Shown here in pieces: positions 52,480 through 63,345 of a stretch of DNA of 64,000 nucleotides (position 1 is its first letter; each line of letters begins with the position of its first letter). The notes under the pieces are model-generated. The model was given only the letters and a program-made list of their open reading frames with translations. It did no database searches and was not told the DNA's origin. This stretch comes from Diogma glabrata (lineage: Eukaryota > Arthropoda > Insecta > Diptera > Cylindrotomidae). The position numbers and the translations under genes are program-made. Location of the stretch: positions 459,977,360 to 460,041,359 of the forward strand of contig OY856186.1 in the NCBI GenBank assembly GCA_963693315.1, written 5' to 3'.

Positions 52480-52665
52480 TCCTTTTCTTGATCTAAGATC
52501 GGAGCGCTATTATGACAGGTATTGCCATCCACTACAAGTTGCGTTGCAATAAAGTACAACTTTTCGACAGATACATAATGCACCACATTCTTTTTGCAAT
52601 TACAGAAAATTATTTTTAAAAGGTTTTCTGCAGGAATTTTTTGCATTCTGATGGGCTGCAAACAG
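52480..52665 (-). pseudogene. Cys-rich tail of a transposon-type protein
   Basis: The minus strand reads QKIPAENLLKIIFCNCKKN; after a frame shift, CGALCICRKVVLYCNATCSG and then TCHNSAPILDQEKEEIDSDY. The pattern PE-LL-I-FC-CKK-C-C-CRK-GL-C resembles a Cys-rich C-terminus found on many arthropod repeat-encoded proteins. The gene it belonged to is unknown. Confidence 0.45.
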
Positions 52666-53454
52666 AATTCTCATGTATTCTTATGAGGTAAATTTTTGTG
52701 AACGACGGTTTATTTCTACCACCTTCATACTTTGTTCATAATAACTATCAAATACTACAGTAATATTATTACTGAAATTCCTTCTCAAATAAAAGATGTA
52801 TTCCTGGAAAAAAACTGCTGTAAATGTGCCATTTATTGGCCATTTAATTTTATACAAAAGCATATTTCAAAATAGGTTTATGAACATGAAACGCAATCAA
52901 ATAAAATTACTAAATATGGGTAATTTTTTTACAAACCGAACACCTTCTGACCGACACATTTTTGATTTAGCTGAAATTTTATATCGAAAAAAAAGATATA
53001 CATGATCGAGGATTTTTTTTTTTTGGAAAATATAGCGGTTCTAAACTTCGAGAATTTCGTGATTTTCGGCTTGACGAGTTATTTTCAAGTAGGTAGGTCT
53101 GTAGGTTGTAGTTGCAAAAAATACGATCGTTTTAAATTTTCTTTATTTGAACATTTTCTGTGCTTTTAAAGCATTATTGACTGGAGCGAGGGTAAAACAG
53201 CAATTGATAAATTTATTCTGATTTTAGGTATCTTCTCCATCCAATACCAAGTCTCTGATGGAGTCAAAACAACATGAACAAATCAATCTGCAGATCAATC
53301 TTAATGTTGTGAAGTGGAAATACTCTCTACACCAAGCTTGTATAGTGCTTTAAATTAGACCATTAGATTTGTTAAAAGTTTGATGCAATTCGTAGGATGT
53401 GGCAAATGAACCATCTGATTGATTTGATGGTTGTAAAATTATGAAACACAATTT
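52666..53454. other. Non-coding stretch, nothing recognised
   Basis: Open frames of 60-70 codons at 52681 (minus) and 52796 (plus) show no motif and overlap each other. Confidence 0.35.
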
Positions 53455-53850
53455 CGATTTGTTGGAACAAATTTTAGTTTGAAGTGTCTTGATTCTGTTT
53501 ATCACAGAGCTTTTAAACTGATTTGCATCTCAAGCTTGGTTTCCTTGCAACACAGAAAAAACGTTGCTGATCTAATAATTTTCTATAACGAATACATTAT
53601 GGATGAACGAACTTCCACAGCGATCAAATCCATTTAACCTGAATTAGCACACCTCACGCGTCACACCAGAACAACTGTTACGTTCCGTCCGTTTACGGTT
53701 CAAATAAAAAGTGCAGAACTGTCCCCTTTCAACAGGGTCTCTCATCTCTGGAATGCCTCACCTTCATGGGTTTTTCCCGATCATTAAACCGCAAAATTTT
53801 AAAGTCAGCGTTAATGCATTTCTTAAAGAAATTTAATTTATTTAAACTTA
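53455..53850 (+). pseudogene. LINE C-terminal fragment (lineage of 29945-30600)
   Basis: SLKCLDSVYHRAFKLI, SLVSLQHRKNVADLIIFYNE, YIMDERTSTAIKSI, then NRVSHLWNASPSWVFPDH. Frame breaks and stops are present. Confidence 0.75.
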
Positions 53851-53904
53851 ATCCTAGTCCCTATAGTTGATATGCTATCTTCGGATAATGAGAGACGTTT
53901 AATT

Positions 53905-54446
53905 TATAACATTATGTTCTCTTGTTACTTTACGCAAATAACTTATATAATAAGTTTAATAAAAAAAGAGAGGTGTCAAGGGACACCCGGATGGAACGAA
54001 GTTCCTTTCGATTAATTAGTGAAGAAATTGTAGTAAAATTTTATTTTTTTTAAGTTATAATAATATTTTTTTTATTATTAGCAAATATAATGTAATATAA
54101 ATTTAATCAGTAGGCTCAATTTTTTATTATTTATTATGTACAAAAAACCTGTATACACTCAACAAAAATAATCGTCGCGACACCACACTGTTCAATGCGA
54201 AATAGAAAGACGAAACGGAAATAACTGGCTTGCTTTCTATGAGAGAGAGAGAGAGACAGACAGAGAAACACGCGCACGCCGCACGGCTTACAACTATAGC
54301 AAAAAGTGCCGTTAAAACTTTTAGTCTTAATTTTTTTCGTCTAGCCCCTTTCGCAACGCGCGATAAGGAACTTCGTTCCAAAAATTAATGAAAACAAAGT
54401 TTTTTTATAATTTACTGTTACTCTATATATATATTTCAGCTTGTTC
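53905..54446. repeat. Arm of an inverted duplication (partner 63215-63345)
   Basis: TTACTTTACGCAAATAACTT, TAATAAGTTTAATAAAAAA, then (after the MITE) GAAAACAAAG, TTTACTGTTACTCTATATAT and TTCAGCTTGTT occur in reverse complement at 63215-63345. The partner lacks the 53992-54380 insert. Confidence 0.8.
53992..54380. mobile_element. 389-bp MITE beside the rDNA fragment
   Basis: TGGAACGAAGTTCCTTTCG at the left is mirrored by GATAAGGAACTTCGTTCCA at the right. It contains a (GA)n run at about 54240-54263. The inverted partner at 63270-63300 runs straight through, so this is an insertion. Exact borders are uncertain: about 25 further bases (GAGAGGTGTCAAGGGACACC) on the left are also extra relative to the partner. 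Confidence 0.65.
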
Positions 54447-54471
54447 TTAGTTCCGCGGTTCTTAGTTCTTA

Positions 54472-54915
54472 GGTTCTTAGTTCGTGGAGTGATTTGTCTG
54501 GTTAATTCCGATAACGAACGAGACTCAAATTTCTTAACTAGATGCCGGCAGGGTTATGGTGTTGAAACTCTATATGTGCTTATTCCTATATTCTCTATAC
54601 TTTTCGGAGTATTGTTGTAATAAGTTTAAGTTATCATATGGATGGAGCCATACCTGGCGGTTTGTCTGAACAGGACACTTGCTTCTTAAATGGACAAATT
54701 GCGTCTAGCAATAATGAGATTGAGCAATAACAGGTCAGTAATACCCTTAGATGTCCTGGGCTGCACGCGCGCTACAATGAAGGTATCAACGTGTCTTCCT
54801 GGTTTTAAAAGACTGGGTAAACCGCTGAACCACCTTCGTGGTTGGGATTGTGGACTGAAACTGTTCACCTAAACCTGGAATTCCCAGTAAGTGCGGGTCA
54901 TAAGCTCGCATTGAT

Positions 54916-54961
<46 letters not shown>

Positions 54962-55049
54962 AATATGCTAGTGAGGTCCTCAGAGGTGATCGCCGTGACA
55001 TATAACTGTGTTGTGGTAGTTTCACCAAAGTTGACCGAACTTGTTTATT

Positions 55050-55107
<58 letters not shown>
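54472..55107 (+). rRNA. 18S rRNA, 3' third only
   Basis: Holds the conserved late 18S segments in order: GGTTCTTAGTTCGTGGAGTG, ATTCCGATAACGAACGAGAC, TAAATGGACAAATTGCGTCT, GCTGCACGCGCGCTACAATG, CCCTTTGTACACACCGCCCG, GTCGTAACAAGGTTTCCGTA, and the terminus GGAAGGATCATTA at 55107. Helices near the decoding site look intact. The upstream two thirds of the gene are absent: sequence before about 54455 belongs to a different repeat, with a short stutter of TTCTTAGTT words at the joint. No 28S follows. It is therefore an isolated rDNA piece, not a working unit. Confidence 0.93.
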
Positions 55108-55234
55108 TTGATTTAATAATCCAAAAATGAAAATTACCATTGAAAATGCGCTCAGCATTGCTGAATAAGTAAATTCGTGCTATTTTCAATATAAAATTTA
55201 ACAAAATTTATAGCTATATGAAAATAATAATGAA
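55108..55234 (+). other. ITS1 (short)
   Basis: 127 bp between the 18S end and 5.8S start, AT-rich, no features. Confidence 0.7.
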
Positions 55235-55330
55235 TAACTCTTAACGGGGGATCACTAGGCTCATGGGTCGATGAAGAACGCAGCAAACTGCGTGAAGTTA
55301 TGTGAACCGCGCATGTGAACCGCAAATAAC
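55235..55330 (+). rRNA. 5.8S rRNA, 5' part, degenerate
   Basis: AACTCTTAACGGGGGATCAC, then CTCATGGGTCGATGAAGAAC and GCAGCAAACTGCGTGAAGTT are the conserved 5.8S 5' half. After TGTGAACCGC near 55310 it departs from the usual sequence, and the expected GAACGCATATTGC-type 3' half is missing. Confidence 0.8.
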
Positions 55331-55706
55331 GCCGATTCAGAGTACACAAAAAATAAAAGCAGAAACAACTTTTTTCCTTTCGTCAATACCAACAAAATAT
55401 CAAAATTTCAGATTTTTTAAAAATCAAAAATTTAAAAATCAACAAAAAAATGTACGTTTTCAAAATAATAGCCCTCCTATAATAAGAAAACAAAGAAAAA
55501 TATTACGCAAATATCTTTATATCAATAAACAAAATAATCGAAATAATATCGAAAACCGTCCTTGTTCAAAGACAAAAGACGACTGAAATGAAAGATTTAA
55601 AAAAGAAAATAAATTTTTAAGTTTCGTTTTTGTTGTTCGTTGTTCGATAGCTAATATATAAAAAAGAAAATATCATTCATAAAATATCATCATAAAAATC
55701 ATTCAT
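55331..55706. other. Spacer between inverted 5.8S pieces
   Basis: A-rich. An open frame at 55302-55586 (Lys/Asn/Gln-rich) starts inside the 5.8S and is considered chance. Confidence 0.45.
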
Positions 55707-55739
55707 CGCGCGGTTCACAGAACTTCACGCAGTTTGCTG
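55707..55739 (-). pseudogene. Inverted 5.8S fragment, part 1
   Basis: CGCGGTTCACAGAACTTCAC then GCAGTTTGCTG is the reverse complement of 55280-55310. It continues, after the 7.4-kb insert, at 63170-63194. Confidence 0.8.
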
Positions 55740-56329
55740 CACTGAGAGAAATCAAATTCTAATATTGAGTAAAACCAATTCTTAATTACAGAAAATCAAA
55801 ATTGATGAAAATTCAAGACTTAACTACTTAAAAACAGAATTTTATGCTTAAATTGAGCTCATATCGATCAGTTTTAGTAATTTAACAATTTCACAAAACT
55901 AGACTAATAATTTCAAATTCGTGAATTTATTAGTTACAACATTTAAATCAATTATGCTACGTTTATGCATTATTTTAATTATTTGAGGAACTTTATTCTC
56001 AAATTCAACTTACAAAAGATCGATGAAATTGTAATGTATTTATTCTTAATCCGAGCAAAAAATTTAGTATCAAATGTAGAAAACTGATTTCTTGAACCGA
56101 TATTGATAAATTTCGTTTGTTTTGGCAGAATTACAGTTTTATATTTGTTCTCTTTGCCATCTCTGTTAAAGTGAAAAAAAAAACAATAATATCAAGAAGT
56201 AAAACATCAGCCATTTTCAGAAATTGGATGGATTTAAATTTTAAACTGCCCCCTAATAAAAACTTTTTAATTAATCTTTTGCACGAAGATTTTGATGAAA
56301 AGGAGAACAAATTATAAGCACAATCAAAT

Positions 56330-57709
56330 TGAAAGTTGCCAAGTTTACCATCGATGAATCGATGTCGTTTACTGTCGATGAGATTACTGCGTTAACAGGA
56401 AGAAGATAATTCGGAGTTAACCTTTATGATCAAACTGAAAATATCACGTATAAAATGAGATTCATTCGAATTTTCGGTTTATGGGTACTCTCGATATGAT
56501 TGAAATAATAAAACAACATCTAGTTGTATTGGCATATCGTATAAAAATGATTTGCTTGCGTCTACACAAGATGGAGCTTCAGCTAAAAAGCATATTGATA
56601 AATCAAAGCGATTGGTCATATTTCACCTAAATAATGGCCTACATCTTGGAGTGTGTTACACACTCTCTAAAATAAAATCTGATACTAAAGATTTTAGAGG
56701 CACCTGGAAAGAAGAGATGTTGAAGTAATCGATAGTGAGAATGAATATAACATCGACCGCCATGATTTACATAAGAACGCCTACGAGCTCATCAAATACA
56801 TGAAACTGTCAACTATTCGAAAGCATATATGTTTTTTATTCAAAGATTCGCTGGAACCCAATCCTAAAAACGGCGATTGATAAAATCAAGACTTTATTGG
56901 AGTTTAAGACAGATTTAGATTTGGTCGACAACTTGATGGTTGAAAATATTTACTAAAGAAGCTTTTTACTAGAAGCTTAAAACTAGCTCTTGAGGATCTT
57001 AGTAGATAAGATTCGCCACTGATGAGCACTGGCACAATATTAAAATTCATTCTGTTTAATGAAAAGGGAAATTAATAAGAAGTTGATAGATAATTTGAAG
57101 ATTCGAATTGATGAACGTTGGAATGCAAAGGTTAATATTTTATTACGCAGCCCTATTAAAACTCTACGATTACGCTATCCAGAGCCACAATAGTTTTTGC
57201 CGGTATGGCATCTCTTTTTGGCGTAAATAGTGTAGAAATTATTGAAACATCTAGCGATAATTCATACAAGTGAATTTTAACTGTACAAAGAAAACTGAAT
57301 GTATTGCTTAAGAAAAATGAATGACTAAGACTCTCCTAGATAAGACAATTTCAAGTGAATAAAAGCTAAATTTTCTCTATTTTCTATATCTAAACTACAG
57401 GCCAACATATGGAGAAAATTTATAGAAGATTTTTGATTCTATGGATATTCTTTGATTCTGTGGATGTGGAAAGAGCATTTTCAGTGTATGCTAACTTCTG
57501 TACAAAAAAAAATAACGTCTTTCTACTACGTCATTTTCAGCGAATGTACTTTGAAGTTTGAACATATTATTATAAAAAATAAAATTTATATTAAAATTTA
57601 ACCTTAAACTTTTATAAAATATGCAAAAACAGTAAAATAGCTGTTTTATTTCAAATTTTCAAACAGCAAACAGCTGTTTTTTTAAAACACTGTTTTTTCA
57701 GAAACCCTA
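56330..57709 (+). pseudogene. hAT transposase, broken, inside the CACTG element
   Basis: Motifs in order, in mixed frames: STQDGASAKKHIDKSKRL, NNGLHLGVCYTLSKIKSD (DDE-region of hAT), IDERWNAKVNILLRSP (about 57107-57155), and the dimerisation end SVDVERAFSVYANFCTKK (about 57458-57515). The sequence TTTTTTCAGAAACCCTA near 57709 resembles a hAT terminus of TAGGGTTTCTG type; no left end or target duplication was found. Many stops. Confidence 0.72.
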
Positions 57710-58441
57710 TTCCGTAAAAAGGGGAATTCATAATTCCTGAATATTTTTTCTTCATTTAAGCAATTCATTGTGTAAAATTTTTCTTGATTTGTGTATATTT
57801 AGATCAACATGAGAATAAGATTTATGATTCATTTACGTTTTTGACTGATTTACTTAAATTGAGACAATAATGCTTATTTGATACGATTTTTTCTTGCTTA
57901 TTTTGAGAATAATATTGTCAATAGGAGTAATAGGTTCATAAAAAATTTTAGTTTTAAATGCTATTGAAAGTGTTTTTGTTAATATTATTCTGAATTAGTT
58001 TGAGTTTAAATTTCAAGATAATAATACATGATCCAAGGTGTACTGAAAAATGTAATTTATTTATAGTGCCAAATAAAGAAAGTATGGAGGAAATATGTTG
58101 TATAATATACGGTATGTATAGTGTTCTGATTGTTATTATATTTCTTTATCATATTTTACATATATTGTGATATTAATTAATCAGTGTTAGTTTTAAACTT
58201 CGTTAAACGGGTCACTCAGAAGAAAACCTAATTGAAGTACGTCGAAATTAATGGTGCTTTCTATGTTTTTTTCTAAGTGTTTTTTCAAATTAGTTTAAAA
58301 AAATTGAAGATATTTGATTTTGTATGAAAAATGATATTTTTATTAAAACGACATTTTATATCAAGCCAACATTTAAAAGCATTGATTTGGTTTCGCCTCT
58401 GTTGCCTCGTTTGGAAACAACATGGAATTAACACTGTGGTT
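57272..58441. repeat. 1,170-bp duplicate, copy left of the gap
   Basis: Bases 57272-58441 appear identical to 58642-59811 (offset 1,370) up to the exact edges of the run of N. Includes the hAT C-terminus. Confidence 0.92.
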
Positions 58442-58641
58442 NNNNNNNNNNNNNNNNNNNNNNNNNNNNNNNNNNNNNNNNNNNNNNNNNNNNNNNNNNN
58501 NNNNNNNNNNNNNNNNNNNNNNNNNNNNNNNNNNNNNNNNNNNNNNNNNNNNNNNNNNNNNNNNNNNNNNNNNNNNNNNNNNNNNNNNNNNNNNNNNNNN
58601 NNNNNNNNNNNNNNNNNNNNNNNNNNNNNNNNNNNNNNNNN
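58442..58641. other. Assembly gap, 200 N
   Basis: A round-number gap between two identical 1,170-bp copies; probably a scaffolding artefact. Confidence 0.98.
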
Positions 58642-59811
58642 GAATTTTAACTGTACAAAGAAAACTGAATGTATTGCTTAAGAAAAATGAATGACTAAGA
58701 CTCTCCTAGATAAGACAATTTCAAGTGAATAAAAGCTAAATTTTCTCTATTTTCTATATCTAAACTACAGGCCAACATATGGAGAAAATTTATAGAAGAT
58801 TTTTGATTCTATGGATATTCTTTGATTCTGTGGATGTGGAAAGAGCATTTTCAGTGTATGCTAACTTCTGTACAAAAAAAAATAACGTCTTTCTACTACG
58901 TCATTTTCAGCGAATGTACTTTGAAGTTTGAACATATTATTATAAAAAATAAAATTTATATTAAAATTTAACCTTAAACTTTTATAAAATATGCAAAAAC
59001 AGTAAAATAGCTGTTTTATTTCAAATTTTCAAACAGCAAACAGCTGTTTTTTTAAAACACTGTTTTTTCAGAAACCCTATTCCGTAAAAAGGGGAATTCA
59101 TAATTCCTGAATATTTTTTCTTCATTTAAGCAATTCATTGTGTAAAATTTTTCTTGATTTGTGTATATTTAGATCAACATGAGAATAAGATTTATGATTC
59201 ATTTACGTTTTTGACTGATTTACTTAAATTGAGACAATAATGCTTATTTGATACGATTTTTTCTTGCTTATTTTGAGAATAATATTGTCAATAGGAGTAA
59301 TAGGTTCATAAAAAATTTTAGTTTTAAATGCTATTGAAAGTGTTTTTGTTAATATTATTCTGAATTAGTTTGAGTTTAAATTTCAAGATAATAATACATG
59401 ATCCAAGGTGTACTGAAAAATGTAATTTATTTATAGTGCCAAATAAAGAAAGTATGGAGGAAATATGTTGTATAATATACGGTATGTATAGTGTTCTGAT
59501 TGTTATTATATTTCTTTATCATATTTTACATATATTGTGATATTAATTAATCAGTGTTAGTTTTAAACTTCGTTAAACGGGTCACTCAGAAGAAAACCTA
59601 ATTGAAGTACGTCGAAATTAATGGTGCTTTCTATGTTTTTTTCTAAGTGTTTTTTCAAATTAGTTTAAAAAAATTGAAGATATTTGATTTTGTATGAAAA
59701 ATGATATTTTTATTAAAACGACATTTTATATCAAGCCAACATTTAAAAGCATTGATTTGGTTTCGCCTCTGTTGCCTCGTTTGGAAACAACATGGAATTA
59801 ACACTGTGGTT
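58642..59811. repeat. 1,170-bp duplicate, copy right of the gap
   Basis: See 57272-58441. Confidence 0.92.
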
Positions 59812-60435
59812 AATAATATAATTAGTATTAATATATTTAAAATTATTTTTTTGATTTCGAGCTTATCATTTCCAGTACCTTAACAGGCATTAACATTTAT
59901 CTAAAAGCAAGAGTTTCTGTTTCTTTAAAGTGGTTTATATTTTAAAATATTTGATTGAGTTTTTTTAGTATTTATTATAGGTTGAATATATAAAGCAAAT
60001 TTTAAGAATTTCTAAGCGAAATAAATAGTTTGTGTTTTTTTGCAACAGTCCAATTGGAGGTGGTCAGTCAACCAATCACTTCAAGTTTTAAAATCATGTT
60101 AAACATTCAAATGCTAACAGCGGATAAATTGATCAGGTATAAATATTTACTTAATAGAAATAACATTATATTAATGCCAAAACATTTTCTTATTTCTTCA
60201 TTAGAAAACATACAAATGCTTAAATCATTGCACAACGCAGTGACGCTGCCATTTAGGAGTAAAAATCGTAAGTTGGGAGTAAAAATCGTAATTTGGAATC
60301 TGCAGACAAAAATCGATTTCATAATGCATCTCAGAAATTAGCGGACACACAATTTAATTGCATCAAAACATAACTAGAAAAATAAACTGAATTTGTTATA
60401 TGGTAAATATGATATTGTAATATCTACATATTATT
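59812..60435. other. Element interior, unrecognised
   Basis: An open frame at 60030-60341 has no known motif. A 23-bp direct repeat AGTAAAAATCGTAAKTTGG lies at about 60258-60295. Confidence 0.35.
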
Positions 60436-60860
60436 ACTTCGGTCTGAAAGACCTAAGTATTACATTCATGAGCTCAAAGTGAAATTCTTACCCCCACTTT
60501 TTTTGACATTTCTCGACGTTGTAGGACCTCCTGATTCTAAAAAAGCAAAAAAAAAAAAATGTATGTCTGTCTGCCGGCCGTCCGCCGTCATTACCTACGC
60601 TGCAGGGAAAACCGCTGGAGGGATTTCAAAAATTTTTTTTCCTAAAAATAGGTATTCACAAGGGACAGGTCCGAAAGGACGCTGTGTTCGATAACTGTAC
60701 CGGGAGTGTGTCAAAAAAATCATTATGTGTGTCAAAAATAGCAAATTTTCATATTTTTAGCTTAAAAAACGTTCATTTTAAGTGATTACGAGTAGGAACA
60801 TTCAATTTCGAGAAATCTTGATGGTCGGGATTGGTATGTGAGATCAAAAACTAGATTATT

Positions 60861-61500
60861 GCATTATAAGTTTGTCAAAAAAATGTTGTCAAGTGTGTCA
60901 AAAGAAAGATTTTTATTTATTTTTTTACCTAATTTTTTGGAAAAAAAAAAACTTAATTGTTTGTTTGAAATGAAGTTTTATTATTATTATTGAGAATTAT
61001 GGCATTATAAGTTTGTCAAAAAAATGTTGCCAAGTGTGTCAAAAGAAAGATTTTTATTTATTTTTTTACCCAATTTTTTGGAAAAAACAAAATGGTTTGT
61101 TTGAAATGAAATTTTATTATTATTATTGAGAATTATGGCATTATAAGTTTGTCAAAAAAATGTTGTCAAGTGTGTCAAAAGATTTTTATTTAGTTTTTTA
61201 CCCAATTTTTTGGAAAAAAATAAAATTGTTTCTTTGAAATGAAATTTTATTATTATTATTGAGAATTATGGCATTATAAGTTTGTCAAAATATGTTGTCA
61301 AGTGTGTCAAAAGAAAGGTTTTTATTTATTTTTTACCCAATTTTTTTAGAAAAAAATAAAATTAATAGTGTGTATGACATGATATTTAATTATTATTATA
61401 GAGAATTATGGCATTATAAGTTTGTCAAAAAATAATGTCAAGTGTGTCAAAAAAAGATTTTATTTAATTTTTTAGCCAATTTTTTGGAAAAAAAAATGTA
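60861..61500. repeat. Tandem array, about 135-bp unit, five copies
   Basis: GCATTATAAGTTTGTCAAAA starts at 60861, 61002, 61138, 61271 and 61411, each followed by AAGTGTGTCAAAAGAAAGAT and CAATTTTTTGGAAAAAA. Confidence 0.9.
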
Positions 61501-61539
61501 GCTGTTTTTATGACGCAAATGTAATTTAAAATGAAATTG

Positions 61540-61960
61540 GACATGGAAATTTTTGAATTTGTTATAGTTTTTGAAATATTTTTGGAATTTTGAAAAAGTT
61601 TGTATTTTTGATTTTGTAATAATTTTTGCAATATTTTTTGAATTTCGGAAAAAGTTTTAATTTTTGAATTTGTAAGAATTTTTGGAATATTTTTAGAATG
61701 TTGAAAAATTTTTAATTTTTGATATTATTATAATTTTTGTAATTTTGAAAAAATTTTCAATTTTTGATTTTGTAATAATTTTTGGAATATTTTTAGAATT
61801 TTGGAAAAAGTTTGAATTTTTAAGAATTTTTGAAATATTATTGGAATTTAGAAAAAATTTAAATATTTGATTTTATTCTAATTTTTGGAATATTTTTGGA
61901 ATTTTGAAAAAGTTTGATTTTATTTAATTTAACAATATTTTTGGAATTTTGATTATAATT
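61540..61960. repeat. Degenerate short tandem array, about 55-60-bp unit
   Basis: Repeated TAATTTTTGGAATATTTTTG then GAATTTTGAAAAAGTTT with drift. Confidence 0.7.
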
Positions 61961-63169
61961 TTCCGGCAACGTATTGATGTTTCGTGTTAATTTTGTAATA
62001 AATTTTTAAACAGAGATAAAAAATACTTGTACTTTAACAAAGAGTTATGTTTGATATACATCGCTGCCCAAAACTAAAAACCATGTCCTCATAAAAGTTT
62101 TTTGCCGAAAACTATATCAAAATCCTTAACCCAGACCGAAGTCTTGATATCTCAGAGCTGTGAGATTTCAGCCCCTCCATATTTTATAATTAGCTTTTTT
62201 ATGTATACTTGTGTTCTATATTTTTAATTTGAAAAATTTTAAATTTTTATTGTTTAAGTTAAGTTAGGTTAAAGTAAAGTTATTTTACTTGAAGTTTAAT
62301 TGGTTAGTTTTAAATATTAATTTATTTAGACGAAATATTCTTTGGTTTTTGTATTTATAAATAGACAATAACAAGTTAATTCAAATATATAATTTTCAAT
62401 AATGAATGTAATTTCTTCATATAATAAAAACAATATATATTTGTGAATAAAGAGTAAAACAATATTAAATAAAATTATTTGTTTGATTTCTTGTTTGAAA
62501 TTATTTGCATTGAAAATAATACCAAATCCTTCTCATTATTGTTAAAATAAGAACTGCATTCTTAAAAATATATAAATTTGATTCTTAATACAACAACAAG
62601 AAAAACATCAAGTATTGCTGTCTCATTTCAAGCATTATAGCATCAATTCATATTCAAATATATGATTCAACTTGAGAATTATTGTACTTGTTTTAAGAAT
62701 ATTTTGGAATATTTTGTTCTTGAAAGTAGGTAATATATTCTCAAAATGAGATTAATTTACTCAAAATCTAACAAATTTCATCAAATGATATTCTCATATT
62801 TAGAATACTTTTTCTTAAAATGAGTTTAAACTGGAAAAAGATTAACAGTTTTTAATTCATATTGAATCAAATATTCTTAAAAATAGTAAATATATTCTCA
62901 AATGGAGTATAGTTTTGAAAACGGTTTATGATTATATAAATTAAAGATTTATCGTATTAAGAATAATATACTTTATACAAGCAACTGTATTTGCTTGAAT
63001 CATGTTGTAAATTCTCAATTATAGAATTTCAGAAATTAACAAATTATTAACGTCTTATTCTCGAAATAAGAATAATTTGAGAATAGTTATGCTTAGCACA
63101 CATTTAAGCAACTATTATGCATAATCTTATACCTATTACACTTGAATTGAGCAATCTTTTCTTTCAGTG

Positions 63170-63194
63170 TGCGTTCTTCATCGACCCATGAGCC
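63170..63194 (-). pseudogene. Inverted 5.8S fragment, part 2
   Basis: TGCGTTCTTCATCGACCCAT then GAGCC, the reverse complement of 55258-55282; completes the fragment begun at 55707-55739. Confidence 0.8.
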
Positions 63195-63214
63195 ATAAAA
63201 ACTCCAGAATATGG

Positions 63215-63345
63215 CTTAACAAGCTGAAATATATATAGAGTAACAGTAAAATTATAAAAAGCTTTGTTTTCTTTAATTTTTTATTAAACTTATTAAATAA
63301 GTTATTTGCGTAAAGTAACAAGAGATTGACATTATGTTATATGAA
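63215..63345. repeat. Arm of an inverted duplication (partner 53905-54446)
   Basis: CAAGCTGAAATATATATAGA, GTAACAGTAAAATTATAAAA, then AAACTTATTAAATAAGTTAT and TTGCGTAAAGTAACAAGAGA. It preserves the uninterrupted form of the site occupied by the 53992-54380 MITE. Confidence 0.8.

Larger units (their letters stand above)
60436..62142. mobile_element. Possible nested element with ACTTCGGTCT ends
   Basis: ACTTCGGTCT at 60436 is mirrored by AGACCGAAGT ending 62142. Just inside the left end lies TGTCTGTCTGCCGGCCGTCC, then AAAACCGCTGGAGGGATTTC, a style of sequence seen in several insect repeats. The bulk is tandem arrays. Ten-bp inverted ends alone are weak evidence. Confidence 0.4.
55740..63169. 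mobile_element. 7.4-kb CACTG-ended DNA transposon in 5.8S
   Basis: The left end CACTGAGAGAAATCAAATTC is mirrored by the right end (reverse complement CACTGAAAGAAAAGATTGCT then CAATTC). TG flanks both sides (55738-55739, 63170-63171); removing the insert and one TG restores the 5.8S word TTTGCTGCGTTCTTC. Both subterminal regions hold TTCTCAAA/TTGAG-type repeats. CACTG ends, a 2-3-bp duplication and subterminal repeats fit EnSpm/CACTA, but no matching transposase was found inside; the only recognisable coding remnant is hAT. Length includes a 200-bp gap and a likely false 1.17-kb duplication. Confidence 0.72.

Noticed and set aside
54686..55084. Open frames on both strands over the 18S region
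   Set aside because: They lie wholly within the rRNA sequence, which is conserved as RNA.
55302..55586. Lys/Asn-rich 94-codon frame after 5.8S
   Set aside because: Starts inside the 5.8S fragment, low complexity, no motif.
58331..58694. Frames running through the run of N
   Set aside because: Artefacts of the assembly gap.
60479..60694. 71-codon frame with a Lys-rich stretch
   Set aside because: Falls in a repetitive segment near the end of a probable nested element; no domain, and the Lys run is an A homopolymer.
55740..63169. Polinton/Maverick interpretation of the 7.4-kb element
   Set aside because: Termini are CACTG not AG-type, target duplication is 2-3 bp rather than 6, and no polymerase B, integrase or capsid motif is visible.
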